Below are positions 22,541 through 31,702 of a stretch of 64,000 bases of DNA, in pieces (the first letter of the stretch is position 1; every line of letters starts with the position of its first letter). Source of the DNA: Segatella copri (GTDB lineage Bacteria > Bacteroidota > Bacteroidia > Bacteroidales > Bacteroidaceae); assembly GCF_026015295.1 (NCBI RefSeq), contig NZ_JAPDUW010000001.1, forward strand, positions 186,001 through 250,000, in the 5' to 3' direction. The position numbers were made by a program, and so were the translations under genes. Under the pieces are notes generated by a model. That model worked only from the letters and a program-made list of their open reading frames with translations, was not told the origin of the DNA and did not search any database.

Positions 22541-23215
22541 TTAGCGTTTGATGAGATTTTCCAGTGCAGGGATATAGATTCTGCCTCGTTCTAGCTGGAT
22601 AAGTCCTTCTGACTGTAGTTCGTTGAGGGCTTTGGATACATAGATGCGCTTTACATTCATCTCTTCTGCTAAACGGGTCATCTTGATATGAAAGATTTTC
22701 TCGCCTGCCGGGCGGACGCTGTGGCTCTCGAAGAAACGGATCAGACGCTCACTCAGTGTCTTGGCAGGAACTCTGAACAGTCTGCGGTTGTTCTTCTGGG
22801 ATTGGGTGCAGACCAAGTTCAGAAGATTGATGCGGAATATTTCATATTCATCGGATAACTTCATGATCTCTTGCTTGCTGACAGACATGATGCTGCAGTT
22901 GTTCTTTGCCACATAAGTGTGGGTGAAGCGCTGGGTAAGACCGAAAAGTCGTTCCAGCTGGAATGATTCCGGTGCCGAAATGTCTTCTTCTACCTGATAG
23001 CCGTAGTCATCTGCCTGGGTTATCACCTTAATGTCTCCACTGATTAAATAATATAGACGTGTACAACTGGTGCCTTCTTCAACTATAGTTTCACCCGCTT
23101 CCAGTTTTTGAAAGTCAAAACGGGTTTTACCAGCTACATTCTGGAAGTCATAGCAAGTCATTCCCAGGAATAATGGGAGTGATAATAAACTGTCGTATAG
23201 TCTATTGGTTGACAT
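22541..23215 (-). CDS. Crp/Fnr family transcriptional regulator
   Basis: 224 residues. N-terminal cyclic-nucleotide-like beta barrel (EAGETIVEEGTSCTRLYYLISGDIKVI), then a helix and a C-terminal winged helix (TRLAEEMNVKRIYVSKALNELQSEGLIQLERGRIYIP). No Cys cluster for an Fe-S sensor as in Fnr. The ApbE gene ends 6 bases upstream, so the two are cotranscribed. Ligand and targets unknown. Confidence 0.92.
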   Translation of the reverse strand: MSTNRLYDSLLSLPLFLGMTCYDFQNVAGKTRFDFQKLEAGETIVEEGTSCTRLYYLISGDIKVITQADDYGYQVEEDISAPESFQLERLFGLTQRFTHTYVAKNNCSIMSVSKQEIMKLSDEYEIFRINLLNLVCTQSQKNNRRLFRVPAKTLSERLIRFFESHSVRPAGEKIFHIKMTRLAEEMNVKRIYVSKALNELQSEGLIQLERGRIYIPALENLIKR

Positions 23216-23221
23216 GTAAGT

Positions 23222-24241
23222 TTATTTATTTAATATCTTGTTTTTGAGAGATGGTGAATACCATATCTTGTTTTGTCCTTTCTCGTCAGCATAGATGAGA
23301 TATGCACAGAGGTCCGGATGCTTTTTCAGAATCTGTTTTGCACCCTCCATTCCCATTACCATAAACGAGGTGGCATAGGCATCGGCTGTAGCACAGTTCT
23401 TGGCTAAAACCGTTGCAGATAAGATGTTATGCTGCACAGGATAGCCTGTTTTGGGGTCTATGGTATGTGCATACTTCTTGCCGTTTTTATAATAGAAGTT
23501 TCTGTAGTTACCACTCGTAGCCATGGTTATGTCGGTAATATCAAGTACATCCTGAATTTCCTGACTCGTATTGGTAGAATCGTCAGTTGGCTTGTTGATA
23601 CCAATATGCCAAGGCACTTGTTTCTCGCTAACACCGTTTACTACAATTTCTCCACCAATCTCAACCATAAAGTTGCTGATACCTTTCTTTTTCAGGAATC
23701 TGGCAACAATGTCGCTGCCATATCCTTTGGCGATAGCAGAACAGTCAAGCATGATCTTAGGATTTTGCTTGATGATGCGTCTCTTTTCCAAGGCTACTTT
23801 CTCATAACCTACCAGCGTTTTGATACTGTCTATCTTGGCTTTCGTAGGAGGTACCCCCTGCTTGAATCCAAAGCCCCAGAGGTTTACCATTGGGGCAACC
23901 GTGATATCAAAGGCTCCATTGGTTTCTTTTGAGATGCTTTCTGCCATGCGGAATACTTCGGTAAACATTTCGTCTACCTCAATATCTTTACCTTGGTTTA
24001 CCTGTGTGATGACAGAGGTCTTATTGAAAGGAGACAAGGATTGGTCTACCTTCTTGAGTTCTGTTTCTATCTCTTGCTGGTAGTTGGTATCACTCTGATA
24101 GGTAATGTGATAGATGGTGCCAAAGATAAAGCCGGTATCTTTCTGATAGGGCGTATTATGCTGCTGACGTATGATAACGATGGTACCAACGATAAGTATC
24201 AACAGAAATGGAATTTGCCAGATAAGTTTCTTTTTTTTCAT
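23222..24241 (-). CDS. apbE: FAD:protein FMN transferase (ApbE)
   Basis: 339 residues. ApbE attaches FMN covalently to Thr/Ser of target proteins such as NqrB, NqrC and RnfG. N-terminal membrane segment (IWQIPFLLILIVGTIVII) places it in the periplasm. Motifs: GTIYHITYQSD, PFNKTSVITQVN, GAFDITVAPMVNLWGFG, LDCSAIAKGYGSDIVARF, VEIGGEIVVNGVSEKQVPWHIGI and HTIDPKTGYPVQHNI (metal-binding region). Cotranscribed with the Crp/Fnr gene and possibly with the envelope protein genes upstream. Confidence 0.96.
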   Translation of the reverse strand: MKKKKLIWQIPFLLILIVGTIVIIRQQHNTPYQKDTGFIFGTIYHITYQSDTNYQQEIETELKKVDQSLSPFNKTSVITQVNQGKDIEVDEMFTEVFRMAESISKETNGAFDITVAPMVNLWGFGFKQGVPPTKAKIDSIKTLVGYEKVALEKRRIIKQNPKIMLDCSAIAKGYGSDIVARFLKKKGISNFMVEIGGEIVVNGVSEKQVPWHIGINKPTDDSTNTSQEIQDVLDITDITMATSGNYRNFYYKNGKKYAHTIDPKTGYPVQHNILSATVLAKNCATADAYATSFMVMGMEGAKQILKKHPDLCAYLIYADEKGQNKIWYSPSLKNKILNK

Positions 24242-24262
24242 TCTTTACACATTATGAAGTCT

Positions 24263-24958
24263 TTAAATCTCAAGGGTTACATTGAATGTTCCGCCAAGGC
24301 GTGAACCTCCCTGCTTACCGTAGCCTGGCACATACCAGGTGTTGCCTAATTCTCCATCGTTCTTGAAGAGGCGGCGTTTGTATCTGAAACTCCAGCCCAT
24401 ACGGACGGGACCCCAGATTTTGGCATCAATACCTATTACGCCTTCCAGCCAATGATAGTTGCAGGAAATGCCGTTACCTCCATAGGGCGTTTCGCCGCCC
24501 CATACTGGGTCTGTAACGGGTGGGGCGCTCAGGTCATATTCATAATAGGTGCAGGCATAACGGAAACCGCCAAACAGACGGTAGTCGTCGTGTTTGTTCT
24601 TCAGAAGATTCCAGTCTACACCTAATCTGAAATAGGGAGCGCTGGTCTTGTAGGTGATTTTGGTTGCCTCATCGCTGGCATCTGCCTTTCCATAACCCAA
24701 TTCGAAAACAGGATAATACTTGTCTTTCAGATTGATACGGAGAGATGCTTCGTACTGCCCATAGTCGCTAACCATCAACTGTACGGGACCTATCAGGTCA
24801 ACTCCCACAGCCATACCTCTAAAAAAAGGAATGGTATCAGGTTGCTGCTCTATGATCTTCTTCTTGCTTTGGGCATGACAGGGGAGAACAGCAAATAGGG
24901 ATAGCATACTAGTTGCGGCTGCCAAAATATATGTAGAAATGTGCTTTGGATGCATCAT
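24263..24958 (-). CDS. DUF6048 family outer-membrane-like protein
   Basis: 231 residues with a signal peptide (ILAAATSMLSLFAVLPCHAQS). Alternating beta strands (MAVGVDLIGPVQLMVSDYG, ASLRINLKDKYYPVFELGYG, YFRLGVDWNLL, GWSFRYKRRLF) point to a small beta-barrel; the pattern fits DUF6048, of unknown function. Its start overlaps the DUF6452 gene by 50 bases, so the pair is coupled; the second Met at 24955 is an equally possible start. Confidence 0.8.
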   Translation of the reverse strand: MMHPKHISTYILAAATSMLSLFAVLPCHAQSKKKIIEQQPDTIPFFRGMAVGVDLIGPVQLMVSDYGQYEASLRINLKDKYYPVFELGYGKADASDEATKITYKTSAPYFRLGVDWNLLKNKHDDYRLFGGFRYACTYYEYDLSAPPVTDPVWGGETPYGGNGISCNYHWLEGVIGIDAKIWGPVRMGWSFRYKRRLFKNDGELGNTWYVPGYGKQGGSRLGGTFNVTLEI

Positions 24959-25388
24959 AATTTACCTCTTTTTGATTGATGACTATTGAGTCAATATAAT
25001 TGTGAGTAGTCTTAACATCGGTTATCGTATGGAAGAACGATGGACTGCAGTCTACCGACTCAAAATGAGAGCGGTTTTCCTTTGATACAGTCACGGTGTC
25101 CTTGAATACTTGCTTCGATAGGGTATGTATCTCGAAAAACAATACGTCTTCATCCAGGCTGTAACTCATAGGCAGACTGAAACTGTCTACGTTTACATCC
25201 TTATTGATCAGCACACTATCTGTTCCTGCTATCTTTTTCGTAGAAATCGTTAGCGTGTCTTTTAGCGTCTTGTTGTCGCCCATCAACTTGTATTTGGTAT
25301 ATACAGTATTGTTGAGTGGGCAGTCGAGAGATGTACATCCCATCATGGCCAGAACCATGAAAACGACGAAAGGTATTATTTTCCGCAT
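24909..25388 (-). CDS. DUF6452 family lipoprotein
   Basis: 159 residues. Lipoprotein signal peptide (MRKIIPFVVFMVLAMMGC) with the lipid Cys at residue 18. Beta-rich with one further Cys pair (SLDCPLNN, ESVDCSPSF). DUF6452 members pair with DUF6048 in Bacteroidota, as here. Role unknown; an envelope partner of the beta-barrel protein is a reasonable inference. Confidence 0.8.
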   Translation of the reverse strand: MRKIIPFVVFMVLAMMGCTSLDCPLNNTVYTKYKLMGDNKTLKDTLTISTKKIAGTDSVLINKDVNVDSFSLPMSYSLDEDVLFFEIHTLSKQVFKDTVTVSKENRSHFESVDCSPSFFHTITDVKTTHNYIDSIVINQKEVNYDASKAHFYIYFGSRN

Positions 25389-26347
25389 CTTATTTCTTTT
25401 TCTATTTGATAATCGTTACGGTTTGGGTTCTGGCGGCTGATAAGGTCGCCCAGGAATCCGGCAAGGAACAGCTGGCTACCCAAAACCATCGCTACAAGAG
25501 CAATGAAGAAGTAAGGTGAATCGGTAATGAGATGTCCGTAGATGCCGTTGTGCAGGTCGATGGCCTTGTCTATGCCTAAGCCGATGAGCGATAGGAAGGC
25601 TATGAAGAATACGACGCTACCCAGGAAGCCGAATACGTGCATTGGCTTTTTGCCAAAATTGCTCAGGAACCAGAGAGTCATCAGGTCAAGATAACCATTT
25701 ACAAAGCGGTTCCAACCCATGAACTTTGATTTGCCGAACTTTCTTGCCTGATGATGAACAGGCTTTTCGCCTATCTTGGCAAAACCTGCATTCTTGGCTA
25801 GATATGGGATATAACGGTGCATCTCACCATATACCTCGATATTCTTAACTACGTCGAGGCGATAAGCCTTCAGACCGCAGTTGAAGTCGTGCAGATTGTG
25901 TATGCCGCTTACTTTGCGTGCAGTAGCATTGAAGAGTTTGGTAGGGATGGTCTTGCTCAGAGGGTCTCCTTCTTTACGGTTCTGCTTGTAACCTGACACG
26001 AGGTCGTATCCCTCTTTCTTAATCATCTGGTAGAGTCCCGGAATCTCGTCTGGAGAATCCTGCAGATCGGCATCCATGGTGATGACAACATCGCCCTGTG
26101 CTTCTTTGAAACCACAGAAGAGAGCTGGGCTCTTTCCATAGTTTCTGCGGAATTTGATACCCTTTACTTGCTCATTCTTCTCAGCAAGTTCTTCTATGAC
26201 GTTCCATGAACGGTCGGTAGAACCGTCGTTCACAAAGATGACTTCATAAGTAAAATCGTTTGAGTCCATTACTCGCTTTATCCAGGCGAAGAGCTCTGGT
26301 AACGACTCTTCCTCATTGAAAAGAGGAATTATTACTGAAATATCCAT
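25376..26347 (-). CDS. GT2 glycosyltransferase, polyprenyl-phosphate hexose synthase type
   Basis: 323 residues. N-terminal GT-A fold: ISVIIPLFNEEESLPELF, YEVIFVNDGSTDRSW and the DxD at VITMDADLQDSPDEIP. Two C-terminal membrane helices (PMHVFGFLGSVVFFIAFLSL, FIALVAMVLGSQLFLAGFLG). This is the layout of dolichyl/undecaprenyl-phosphate sugar transferases such as GtrB and ArnC, which load a sugar on a lipid carrier at the inner membrane. It overlaps the DUF6452 gene by 13 bases. Confidence 0.92.
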   Translation of the reverse strand: MDISVIIPLFNEEESLPELFAWIKRVMDSNDFTYEVIFVNDGSTDRSWNVIEELAEKNEQVKGIKFRRNYGKSPALFCGFKEAQGDVVITMDADLQDSPDEIPGLYQMIKKEGYDLVSGYKQNRKEGDPLSKTIPTKLFNATARKVSGIHNLHDFNCGLKAYRLDVVKNIEVYGEMHRYIPYLAKNAGFAKIGEKPVHHQARKFGKSKFMGWNRFVNGYLDLMTLWFLSNFGKKPMHVFGFLGSVVFFIAFLSLIGLGIDKAIDLHNGIYGHLITDSPYFFIALVAMVLGSQLFLAGFLGDLISRQNPNRNDYQIEKEIRCGK

Positions 26348-26382
26348 TATCTTGTATTTATCTGTTTGTTTCTTATTTATTG

Positions 26383-26997
26383 TTATTTTGTATGCTGTTG
26401 TTTATCCTTCTTTGCCATTACAGCAGCAATAATCGGACTGAGTACAGCACCTGCTACCAGGTCGGTAATCATAAACATGGAAGCCCAGGCTATCGGTTTC
26501 ATCATACTGACGGCATCAAGAAGGGCTTTAGATTCCCCTGCAGTTAACTGATACGCTTGTGCTACAATCTGATAGTTGGTTTGCAGTTGGTTCATGAATA
26601 GCCCCGTATCCATAAAACGGAACCAAAGATATTGCACAAGGGTAAGCAGAAGGGTTGCATTGAAGAATGTTTGGATGCAATAGTAGAATGCATGACGGAA
26701 AGAGATATGTCCGTCTCTTGCATAGTCACGGAATGCCTTCAGTCGCTTGGCCACAACAAATGGGGTTGCTATGATGAGAATGTTGGAAATGAATCCCAGC
26801 ATCTGGTATTGCGGGTCTACTGCCAGCATGGTACATACGAAACTGACAATCCAGACAGCTCCGAGGATGGCACCATCTTGCCGGGCGAATGCTTTGGTTT
26901 GTCTTATCTTGCCTGTGTCGATGATAATCGTTTTAACCTTATGCATTTGTTGGCTTGTCTTCTTTTCTTCCTGATTCTCGTTATTTTCTGTATTCAT
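26383..26997 (-). CDS. DUF4199 domain membrane protein
   Basis: 204 residues from ATG 26997 (MNTENNENQEEKK). After a polar N-terminus there are four hydrophobic segments (AILGAVWIVSFVCTMLAV, LGFISNILIIATPFVVA, YYCIQTFFNATLLLTLVQYLW, IAWASMFMITDLVAGAVLSPIIAAVMAK), which matches DUF4199. Function unknown. It lies 35 bases before the GT2 gene and is most likely in the same operon. Confidence 0.85.
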   Translation of the reverse strand: MNTENNENQEEKKTSQQMHKVKTIIIDTGKIRQTKAFARQDGAILGAVWIVSFVCTMLAVDPQYQMLGFISNILIIATPFVVAKRLKAFRDYARDGHISFRHAFYYCIQTFFNATLLLTLVQYLWFRFMDTGLFMNQLQTNYQIVAQAYQLTAGESKALLDAVSMMKPIAWASMFMITDLVAGAVLSPIIAAVMAKKDKQQHTK

Positions 26998-27172
26998 TGT
27001 TTTTATTGTATTTCTACGGATGTAACATATCAATTTGCAAAAATACAACTTTTTTATTATATAAGGTGTAAAGGGTGGAAATATTTATATATAATTAAAG
27101 ATAAATCCTCGTGAAATAGAGGTTTCAACTGTAATGTTATGCAATATAGAAGTAAAATGTATGTAAATAAAA

Positions 27173-27201
27173 AAAGGAACCTTCTAAAAGAAGATTCCTT
27201 T
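27173..27201 (-). terminator. Terminator of the SRP RNA / tRNA-Thr transcript
   Basis: Stem aaaggaa-cttc / gaag-ttccttt (11 bp, one mismatch) followed by a T-run on the minus strand, directly after the tRNA. Confidence 0.85.
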
Positions 27202-27204
27202 TTG

Positions 27205-27278
27205 AGCCTCTTGTCGGATTCGAACCAACGACCCCGAGATTACAAATCACGTGCTCTGGCCAACTGAGCTAAAGAGGC
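27205..27278 (-). tRNA. tRNA-Thr (anticodon TGT)
   Basis: 74 nt. Acceptor GCCTCTT pairs with AAGAGGC; D-arm TAGCTCAGTTGGCCAGAGCA, anticodon loop TTTGTAA, and T-loop GGTTCGAATCC. No encoded CCA. Confidence 0.95.
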
Positions 27279-27282
27279 GGGT

Positions 27283-27378
27283 GGACAAGCGATTCATATC
27301 GCACCGCTACAACCAAGTACCCTTGCTATGTTCCCATCCTGGGGGATTCCGAGGGAGCTGGTCGTATGAGACTTGTCC
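27283..27378 (-). ncRNA. ffs: Bacterial small SRP RNA (4.5S)
   Basis: On the minus strand a closing stem GGACAAG / CTTGTCC encloses the conserved SRP core: CTCGGAATCCCCCAGG and GGGAACATAGCAAGGGTA, the sequence that binds Ffh. The -7 element TACCTTTGC is at 27399-27407. The tRNA-Thr follows 4 bases later and needs processing from the same transcript. Ends are approximate. Confidence 0.85.
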
Positions 27379-27398
27379 GTCTCAATTTTTAAGCGGGT

Positions 27399-27407
27399 GC
27401 AAAGGTA
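27399..27407 (-). promoter_or_regulatory. -7 element of the SRP RNA / tRNA-Thr transcript
   Basis: TACCTTTGC on the minus strand, about 20 bases before the first SRP RNA stem. Confidence 0.7.
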
Positions 27408-27470
27408 CGGTTTTTCTTTGAACCCGCCAAATGTTTTGCCAAAAAACTTCAGCTGTTTAACGTTTGTTTG

Positions 27471-30044
27471 CTAAAAATCAACTACCGTAATGCCTGATCC
27501 GCCAAATTGTACGTGTTCATCTGCATAATGGGTCACATTAGGCACACTACTCAGATATTGGCGAATGAGCTGTCTTAGGATGCCATTTCCCTTTCCGTGA
27601 AGGATTCTGACTCGTGGCATTCCTACCAGGATAGCATCATCGATGAAGTATTGTACCGCATTAAGTGCTTCATCGCCTCGCATTCCGCGAACGTCCAGAT
27701 CCTGGTGGAAGTTGGATTTATGAGAGTCAATGGTCTTTCTGGTTTCCTTACTGATACCGTATGAAGCCAGATTTTCCTTGCGCTCTTCTGTCTTGTCTGC
27801 ATTTTCAACAGGAGTTGTGGCATGCTCCAGACGGTTCAGGCGCATCTTGGTTCTCATTCCTCCAAATACGGCAGTTGCTGTATCTCCAGTAATGTTTTCT
27901 ATCTTTCCGACAGTAGTCAGTCCCTTGATGCGCACCGTATCACCAATCTGAATTTCGCGTTTACTATCTGCTTGAGTCTTGTTCTGTGCATTCCTCAGTG
28001 CTGCTGCAGCCTTTTCCTGATTCTCTTTCTTTTCAGCCTGGCGCTTGGCATGGCGCTCTTTGCGTTGTTGAATCTGGGCTATCTTGCGGGCAATTTTGTC
28101 ATCGGTCTCCTTGGTATCAATTTCCTGAACCTCTTGCTTGAAGGTATCAAGTTCCTGACGGATACGGCGGGTTTCTTCTTTTTCAGCCTGGCTTTCTTTG
28201 ATTTCCCGGATGGCGTTTTCGATTCTCTTGTTACTTTCTTTCAGAAGTTCTGCGGCTTCTTCTTTTGCCTTTTTGAGAATAGCCTTTCTGCTTCGCTCAA
28301 TATCCTCTATGTCGTTTTCGTACTTGGAGATTGTTTTCTCCATGTCTTTTTCACGCTGATGGATATTCTGACGTTTGTTTTCCCAATATCGCTTGTCACG
28401 AACTATATCCTGAAGATACTTGTCGCTTTGAATGTATTCAGAACCAACGATATCTGATGCTTCCTTGATTACTTCTTCGGGTAATCCTATCTTTCTTGCA
28501 ATTTCAATCGCAAAGGAAGAACCTGGTCTGCCGATAGCTAATTGGAAGAGGGCTTTCATCTCATGGCGATCGTAGAGCATGGCGCCGTTAACCACTCCTT
28601 CATGGCTGTCGGCAAAATGCTTCAGGTTCTGATAGTGGGTGGTAATCACACCATAAGCTTGCTGCTTGCAGAACTTGTCGAGTACAGCTTCGGCGATAGC
28701 ACCTCCGATTCCTGGCTCTGTACCTGTACCAAACTCATCTATCAGAATGATGGTCTCGCCATTGGCTGCCTTCATCATATTCTTCATGTTCAGAAGATGA
28801 GATGAGTAGGTACTCAAGTCGTTCTCCAGACTCTGTTCGTCACCGATATCAATCATGATGTTTTGGAAAACACCTGTCTTTGAACGCTCACTTACAGGGA
28901 TGCTCAAACCGCATTGCAGCATATACTGTAATAATCCGACGGTTTTCAGACAGACAGATTTGCCGCCTGCATTTGGACCGGAGATGATAAGAATGCGTTT
29001 GTCCTGTGTAAGCATGATATCCAACGGAACTACTTTCTCGTTTTTTTTCTGTAGAGATAGCTGCAATAATGGGTGTATCGCACGGGTCCAGTCTATGTGT
29101 GGGTGGTCTTCTACCTCGGGTTCTATGGCTTTGAAGATATCAGCCAGTTTTTGCTTGGCTTGTATCAGGTCAATGATGGCAAGAAAACGGTAACTGTCCA
29201 GAATTTCCTTGGAATATGGGCGTACCTTGTTGGTGAAGTCGGTGAGGATGCGGATGATTTCTTTTCTCTCTTCACCCTCCAGTTCACGTACACGGTTGTT
29301 AGCCTCTACCACCTCGGTAGGTTCTATAAAGACTGTTTTACCTGTGGCACTCTCATCGTGTACGATACCTTTGATTTTACGCTTCAGAGTAGGGATGACG
29401 GGAATAACCAGTCTGCCGTCACGCAGGGTAGGGGTAACATCTTTTTCTACGATGCCTTCACTTTGTGCCGAGCGCAATATACTATATAAGGTACGTGAGA
29501 TGCTGCCCTCTGTCTTTGCCAGTTCTCTGCGAATCTGAAGAAGTTCAGGGGTTGCATTATCTCTTATCTTGCCGAATTTGTCAAGTATCTGGTCGATGCG
29601 CTGAATCAGTTGTGGAAAAGTAACTACATCCTGTGAAAGGCGATGTAGGGCTGGGTAGGGATATTTTTTCTCTCTTTTCCATCCGTCTTCCGGCTCGTCA
29701 TCGTCATCGCTGTGATTCAGTATCTTTACCATATCAGCTATGGTAGACAGTGAGCGTCTCAAGTCAAACAGCTCGTCCTCCTCCAAGTGACTGTTTTCTA
29801 CACGGATACGGAGGATGCTCTCCCTTACATCATAGAAATATTGTAGGGGAAAGTCTTCTACTTCCTCCATCAGTCTGCGGAACTCACGCACCTGCATGAG
29901 CCATTCGTTAACTTGTTCTGCATCGCTGCTGAATGCCATCTTGTCTACCTGTTCCTTTCCGAGTGGAGAGAGGCATCTTTCGCGCAGCATCTTGCGGATT
30001 TCATTGAATCCTATCTTATTTTCAAAATTATCTGGATATATCAT
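27471..30044 (-). CDS. mutS2: MutS2 (endonuclease/ATPase with Smr domain)
   Basis: 857 residues from ATG 30044 (MIYPDNFENKIGFNEIR). MutS2 proteins limit recombination or act on collided ribosomes. Layout: N-terminal MutS core and lever helices, ATPase with Walker A ISGPNAGGKSVCLKT and Walker B ETIILIDEFGTGTEP, a long coiled coil (about residues 520-680, rich in Glu/Lys), a KOW-like strand region (QIGDTVRIKGLTTVGKIENI), and the C-terminal Smr domain with LDVRGMRGDEALNAV and ILHGKGNGILR. The -7 box ends only 4 bases before the ATG, so the message may be leaderless. Confidence 0.96.
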   Translation of the reverse strand: MIYPDNFENKIGFNEIRKMLRERCLSPLGKEQVDKMAFSSDAEQVNEWLMQVREFRRLMEEVEDFPLQYFYDVRESILRIRVENSHLEEDELFDLRRSLSTIADMVKILNHSDDDDEPEDGWKREKKYPYPALHRLSQDVVTFPQLIQRIDQILDKFGKIRDNATPELLQIRRELAKTEGSISRTLYSILRSAQSEGIVEKDVTPTLRDGRLVIPVIPTLKRKIKGIVHDESATGKTVFIEPTEVVEANNRVRELEGEERKEIIRILTDFTNKVRPYSKEILDSYRFLAIIDLIQAKQKLADIFKAIEPEVEDHPHIDWTRAIHPLLQLSLQKKNEKVVPLDIMLTQDKRILIISGPNAGGKSVCLKTVGLLQYMLQCGLSIPVSERSKTGVFQNIMIDIGDEQSLENDLSTYSSHLLNMKNMMKAANGETIILIDEFGTGTEPGIGGAIAEAVLDKFCKQQAYGVITTHYQNLKHFADSHEGVVNGAMLYDRHEMKALFQLAIGRPGSSFAIEIARKIGLPEEVIKEASDIVGSEYIQSDKYLQDIVRDKRYWENKRQNIHQREKDMEKTISKYENDIEDIERSRKAILKKAKEEAAELLKESNKRIENAIREIKESQAEKEETRRIRQELDTFKQEVQEIDTKETDDKIARKIAQIQQRKERHAKRQAEKKENQEKAAAALRNAQNKTQADSKREIQIGDTVRIKGLTTVGKIENITGDTATAVFGGMRTKMRLNRLEHATTPVENADKTEERKENLASYGISKETRKTIDSHKSNFHQDLDVRGMRGDEALNAVQYFIDDAILVGMPRVRILHGKGNGILRQLIRQYLSSVPNVTHYADEHVQFGGSGITVVDF

Positions 30045-30048
30045 GGGT

Positions 30049-30057
30049 GCAAAGGTA
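30049..30057 (-). promoter_or_regulatory. -7 element of mutS2, directly at the start codon
   Basis: TACCTTTGC on the minus strand, then ACCC and ATG. Transcription would begin at or next to the ATG. Confidence 0.6.
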
Positions 30058-30150
30058 GTGCAAATCGAAGACAATACAAAATAAAAAAGCATTTTTTTAT
30101 TTTTATTGTTGAGATTCGGCCTGTCTTATTAGAATGTAGTGTATTTTCCT

Positions 30151-30831
30151 CTACCAAATGTTTGAACTGTTAAGTGTATTCTGGGCATTTCCGGGTGTAA
30201 GTTTCTGCTTAATTAAGGCAAGATATTCCGTCCATTTTGCATCTGTTCTTCTGTTCCAGACGTCGCCTAAAAAAGCAATTCCGCCAAAGTTCCATGCTCT
30301 CAATTGTGGAATATATTCAGGGGTGACACCTCCCAATGCAACTACTCGCTCATTGATGATTCCATTGATGCCTGCTTCCTCTAAGTCTTTGTTAGAGAAG
30401 GAATGTTTATAGCCTTTCTTTGAAATGCTGTCAAAGATTGGACTGAGGAAAACATAATGGCAGGCAGGTTTAAGAATCGCGCTCTTTTCGTCTTTCGTCT
30501 TGGGTGATATAGTCTGGAGAGCTTGTTCTACTTCCTTAAAACTATGGCAGGATTGTGAGATGCTTCCTTGAAAGCCTTCTGGAATCTCGTGGTTTCTTCT
30601 GTTAAGATGAATACCATGAAGATGAAATTCCTGACAAAGTTCGAAGTGATCGTGTACTACGATCTTTTTATGCCATTTCTTGTCGATTTCCTGTATCAGT
30701 CGCTTACACTCCTCTATATTTGATTCTGGTTTGCGCAGATGTAGCAGGTCTATACCTGCTTTAAAGAGTTGGTTGATATAGGTTGATTCATTCTCTATAA
30801 AATCGGGCAGAGTGATTACTATCCATTTCAT
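30151..30831 (-). CDS. Thiamine-phosphate synthase family protein (ThiE/TenI-like)
   Basis: 226 residues. The TIM-barrel pattern is visible: GIDLLHLRKPE, KIVVHDHFELCQEFHLHGIHLNRR, SCHSFKEVEQAL, YVFLSPIFDSISKKGY and VVALGGVTPEYIPQLRAWNFGGIAFLG. ThiE joins HMP-PP and thiazole phosphate. The usual Asp after GIHLxx is replaced here (GIHLNRRNHE), and the spacing is altered, so it could be a TenI-type thiazole isomerase or a divergent ThiE. It follows thiD by about 40 bases on the same strand. Confidence 0.75.
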   Translation of the reverse strand: MKWIVITLPDFIENESTYINQLFKAGIDLLHLRKPESNIEECKRLIQEIDKKWHKKIVVHDHFELCQEFHLHGIHLNRRNHEIPEGFQGSISQSCHSFKEVEQALQTISPKTKDEKSAILKPACHYVFLSPIFDSISKKGYKHSFSNKDLEEAGINGIINERVVALGGVTPEYIPQLRAWNFGGIAFLGDVWNRRTDAKWTEYLALIKQKLTPGNAQNTLNSSNIW

Positions 30832-30872
30832 ATTCGTTGTGACTTTATTTGTTTATATAAAGGTGTTGGCTG

Positions 30873-31694
30873 TTATTTGATAAACAGTGCCTTGGGTTCA
30901 TAGAAATGATTCACCGGACCATGACCTTTTCCTATCTGTACATCTTTTCCTGCCAGAATTGCGCCTGAAAGATAGGTTTTTGCCATGGCGATAGCTGTAT
31001 TCATATCCATTTCTCTTGCCAGATAAGAAGTGATGGCTGAGGATAGGGTACAACCTGTACCGTGGGTATTGCGTGTGTTTACGCTAATGCCTCGATAACT
31101 GGTAATAGGTTTTCCGTCTTCGAAGAGGTAATCAATCTTTTCTGCTCCCTGGAAATGGCCGCCTTTGATGAGTACATATTTACAGCCTAACTTACTGATG
31201 GCTAAAGCTGCGTTCTGGATGTCTTCCTTATTCTGTATCTTCATTCCTGCCAGTATCTCTGCTTCCGGGATGTTAGGTGTTAGCAGGGTAGCTAGTGGTA
31301 ATAACTCCTGTATGAAAATGCTGAGAGCGTCCTCCTGCATGAGTCTGCAACCACTGGTGGAAACCATCACGGGGTCAATGATGAGATGCTGGTATTCCCC
31401 TTGGTATCTTTTCAGGGCTTCAGCAATAGCCTGGATAGTGGTACGGTCGTTCACCATACCTACTTTGATGGCATCTGGGTGGATGTCGTCCATCACAGCT
31501 TCTATCTGGCCCTTTACGATTTCGGGGTTGATGTCTTGGATGGCATAAACTCCCAGGGTGTTCTGTACGGTAATGGCTGTAATGGCCGATGCGGCATATA
31601 CGCCTAGTGCTGACATTGTCTTGATGTCAGCTTGTACGCCGGCTCCTCCGCAACTGTCTGAGCCAGCTATTGTCATTGCTGTATAATATTTCAT
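30873..31694 (-). CDS. thiD: Hydroxymethylpyrimidine kinase / phosphomethylpyrimidine kinase
   Basis: 273 residues. Phosphorylates HMP to HMP-P and HMP-PP for thiamine. Ribokinase fold: TIAGSDSCGGAGVQADIKT (substrate), VMVSTSGCRLM, LLTPNIPEAEILAG, YVLIKGGHFQG and the catalytic NTHGTGCTLSSAI. The radical SAM gene ends 8 bases upstream, so both are in one operon with the ThiE-like gene. No TPP riboswitch (thi-box) is recognisable upstream. Confidence 0.96.
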   Translation of the reverse strand: MKYYTAMTIAGSDSCGGAGVQADIKTMSALGVYAASAITAITVQNTLGVYAIQDINPEIVKGQIEAVMDDIHPDAIKVGMVNDRTTIQAIAEALKRYQGEYQHLIIDPVMVSTSGCRLMQEDALSIFIQELLPLATLLTPNIPEAEILAGMKIQNKEDIQNAALAISKLGCKYVLIKGGHFQGAEKIDYLFEDGKPITSYRGISVNTRNTHGTGCTLSSAITSYLAREMDMNTAIAMAKTYLSGAILAGKDVQIGKGHGPVNHFYEPKALFIK

Positions 31695-31702
31695 AATTCC
31701 TA

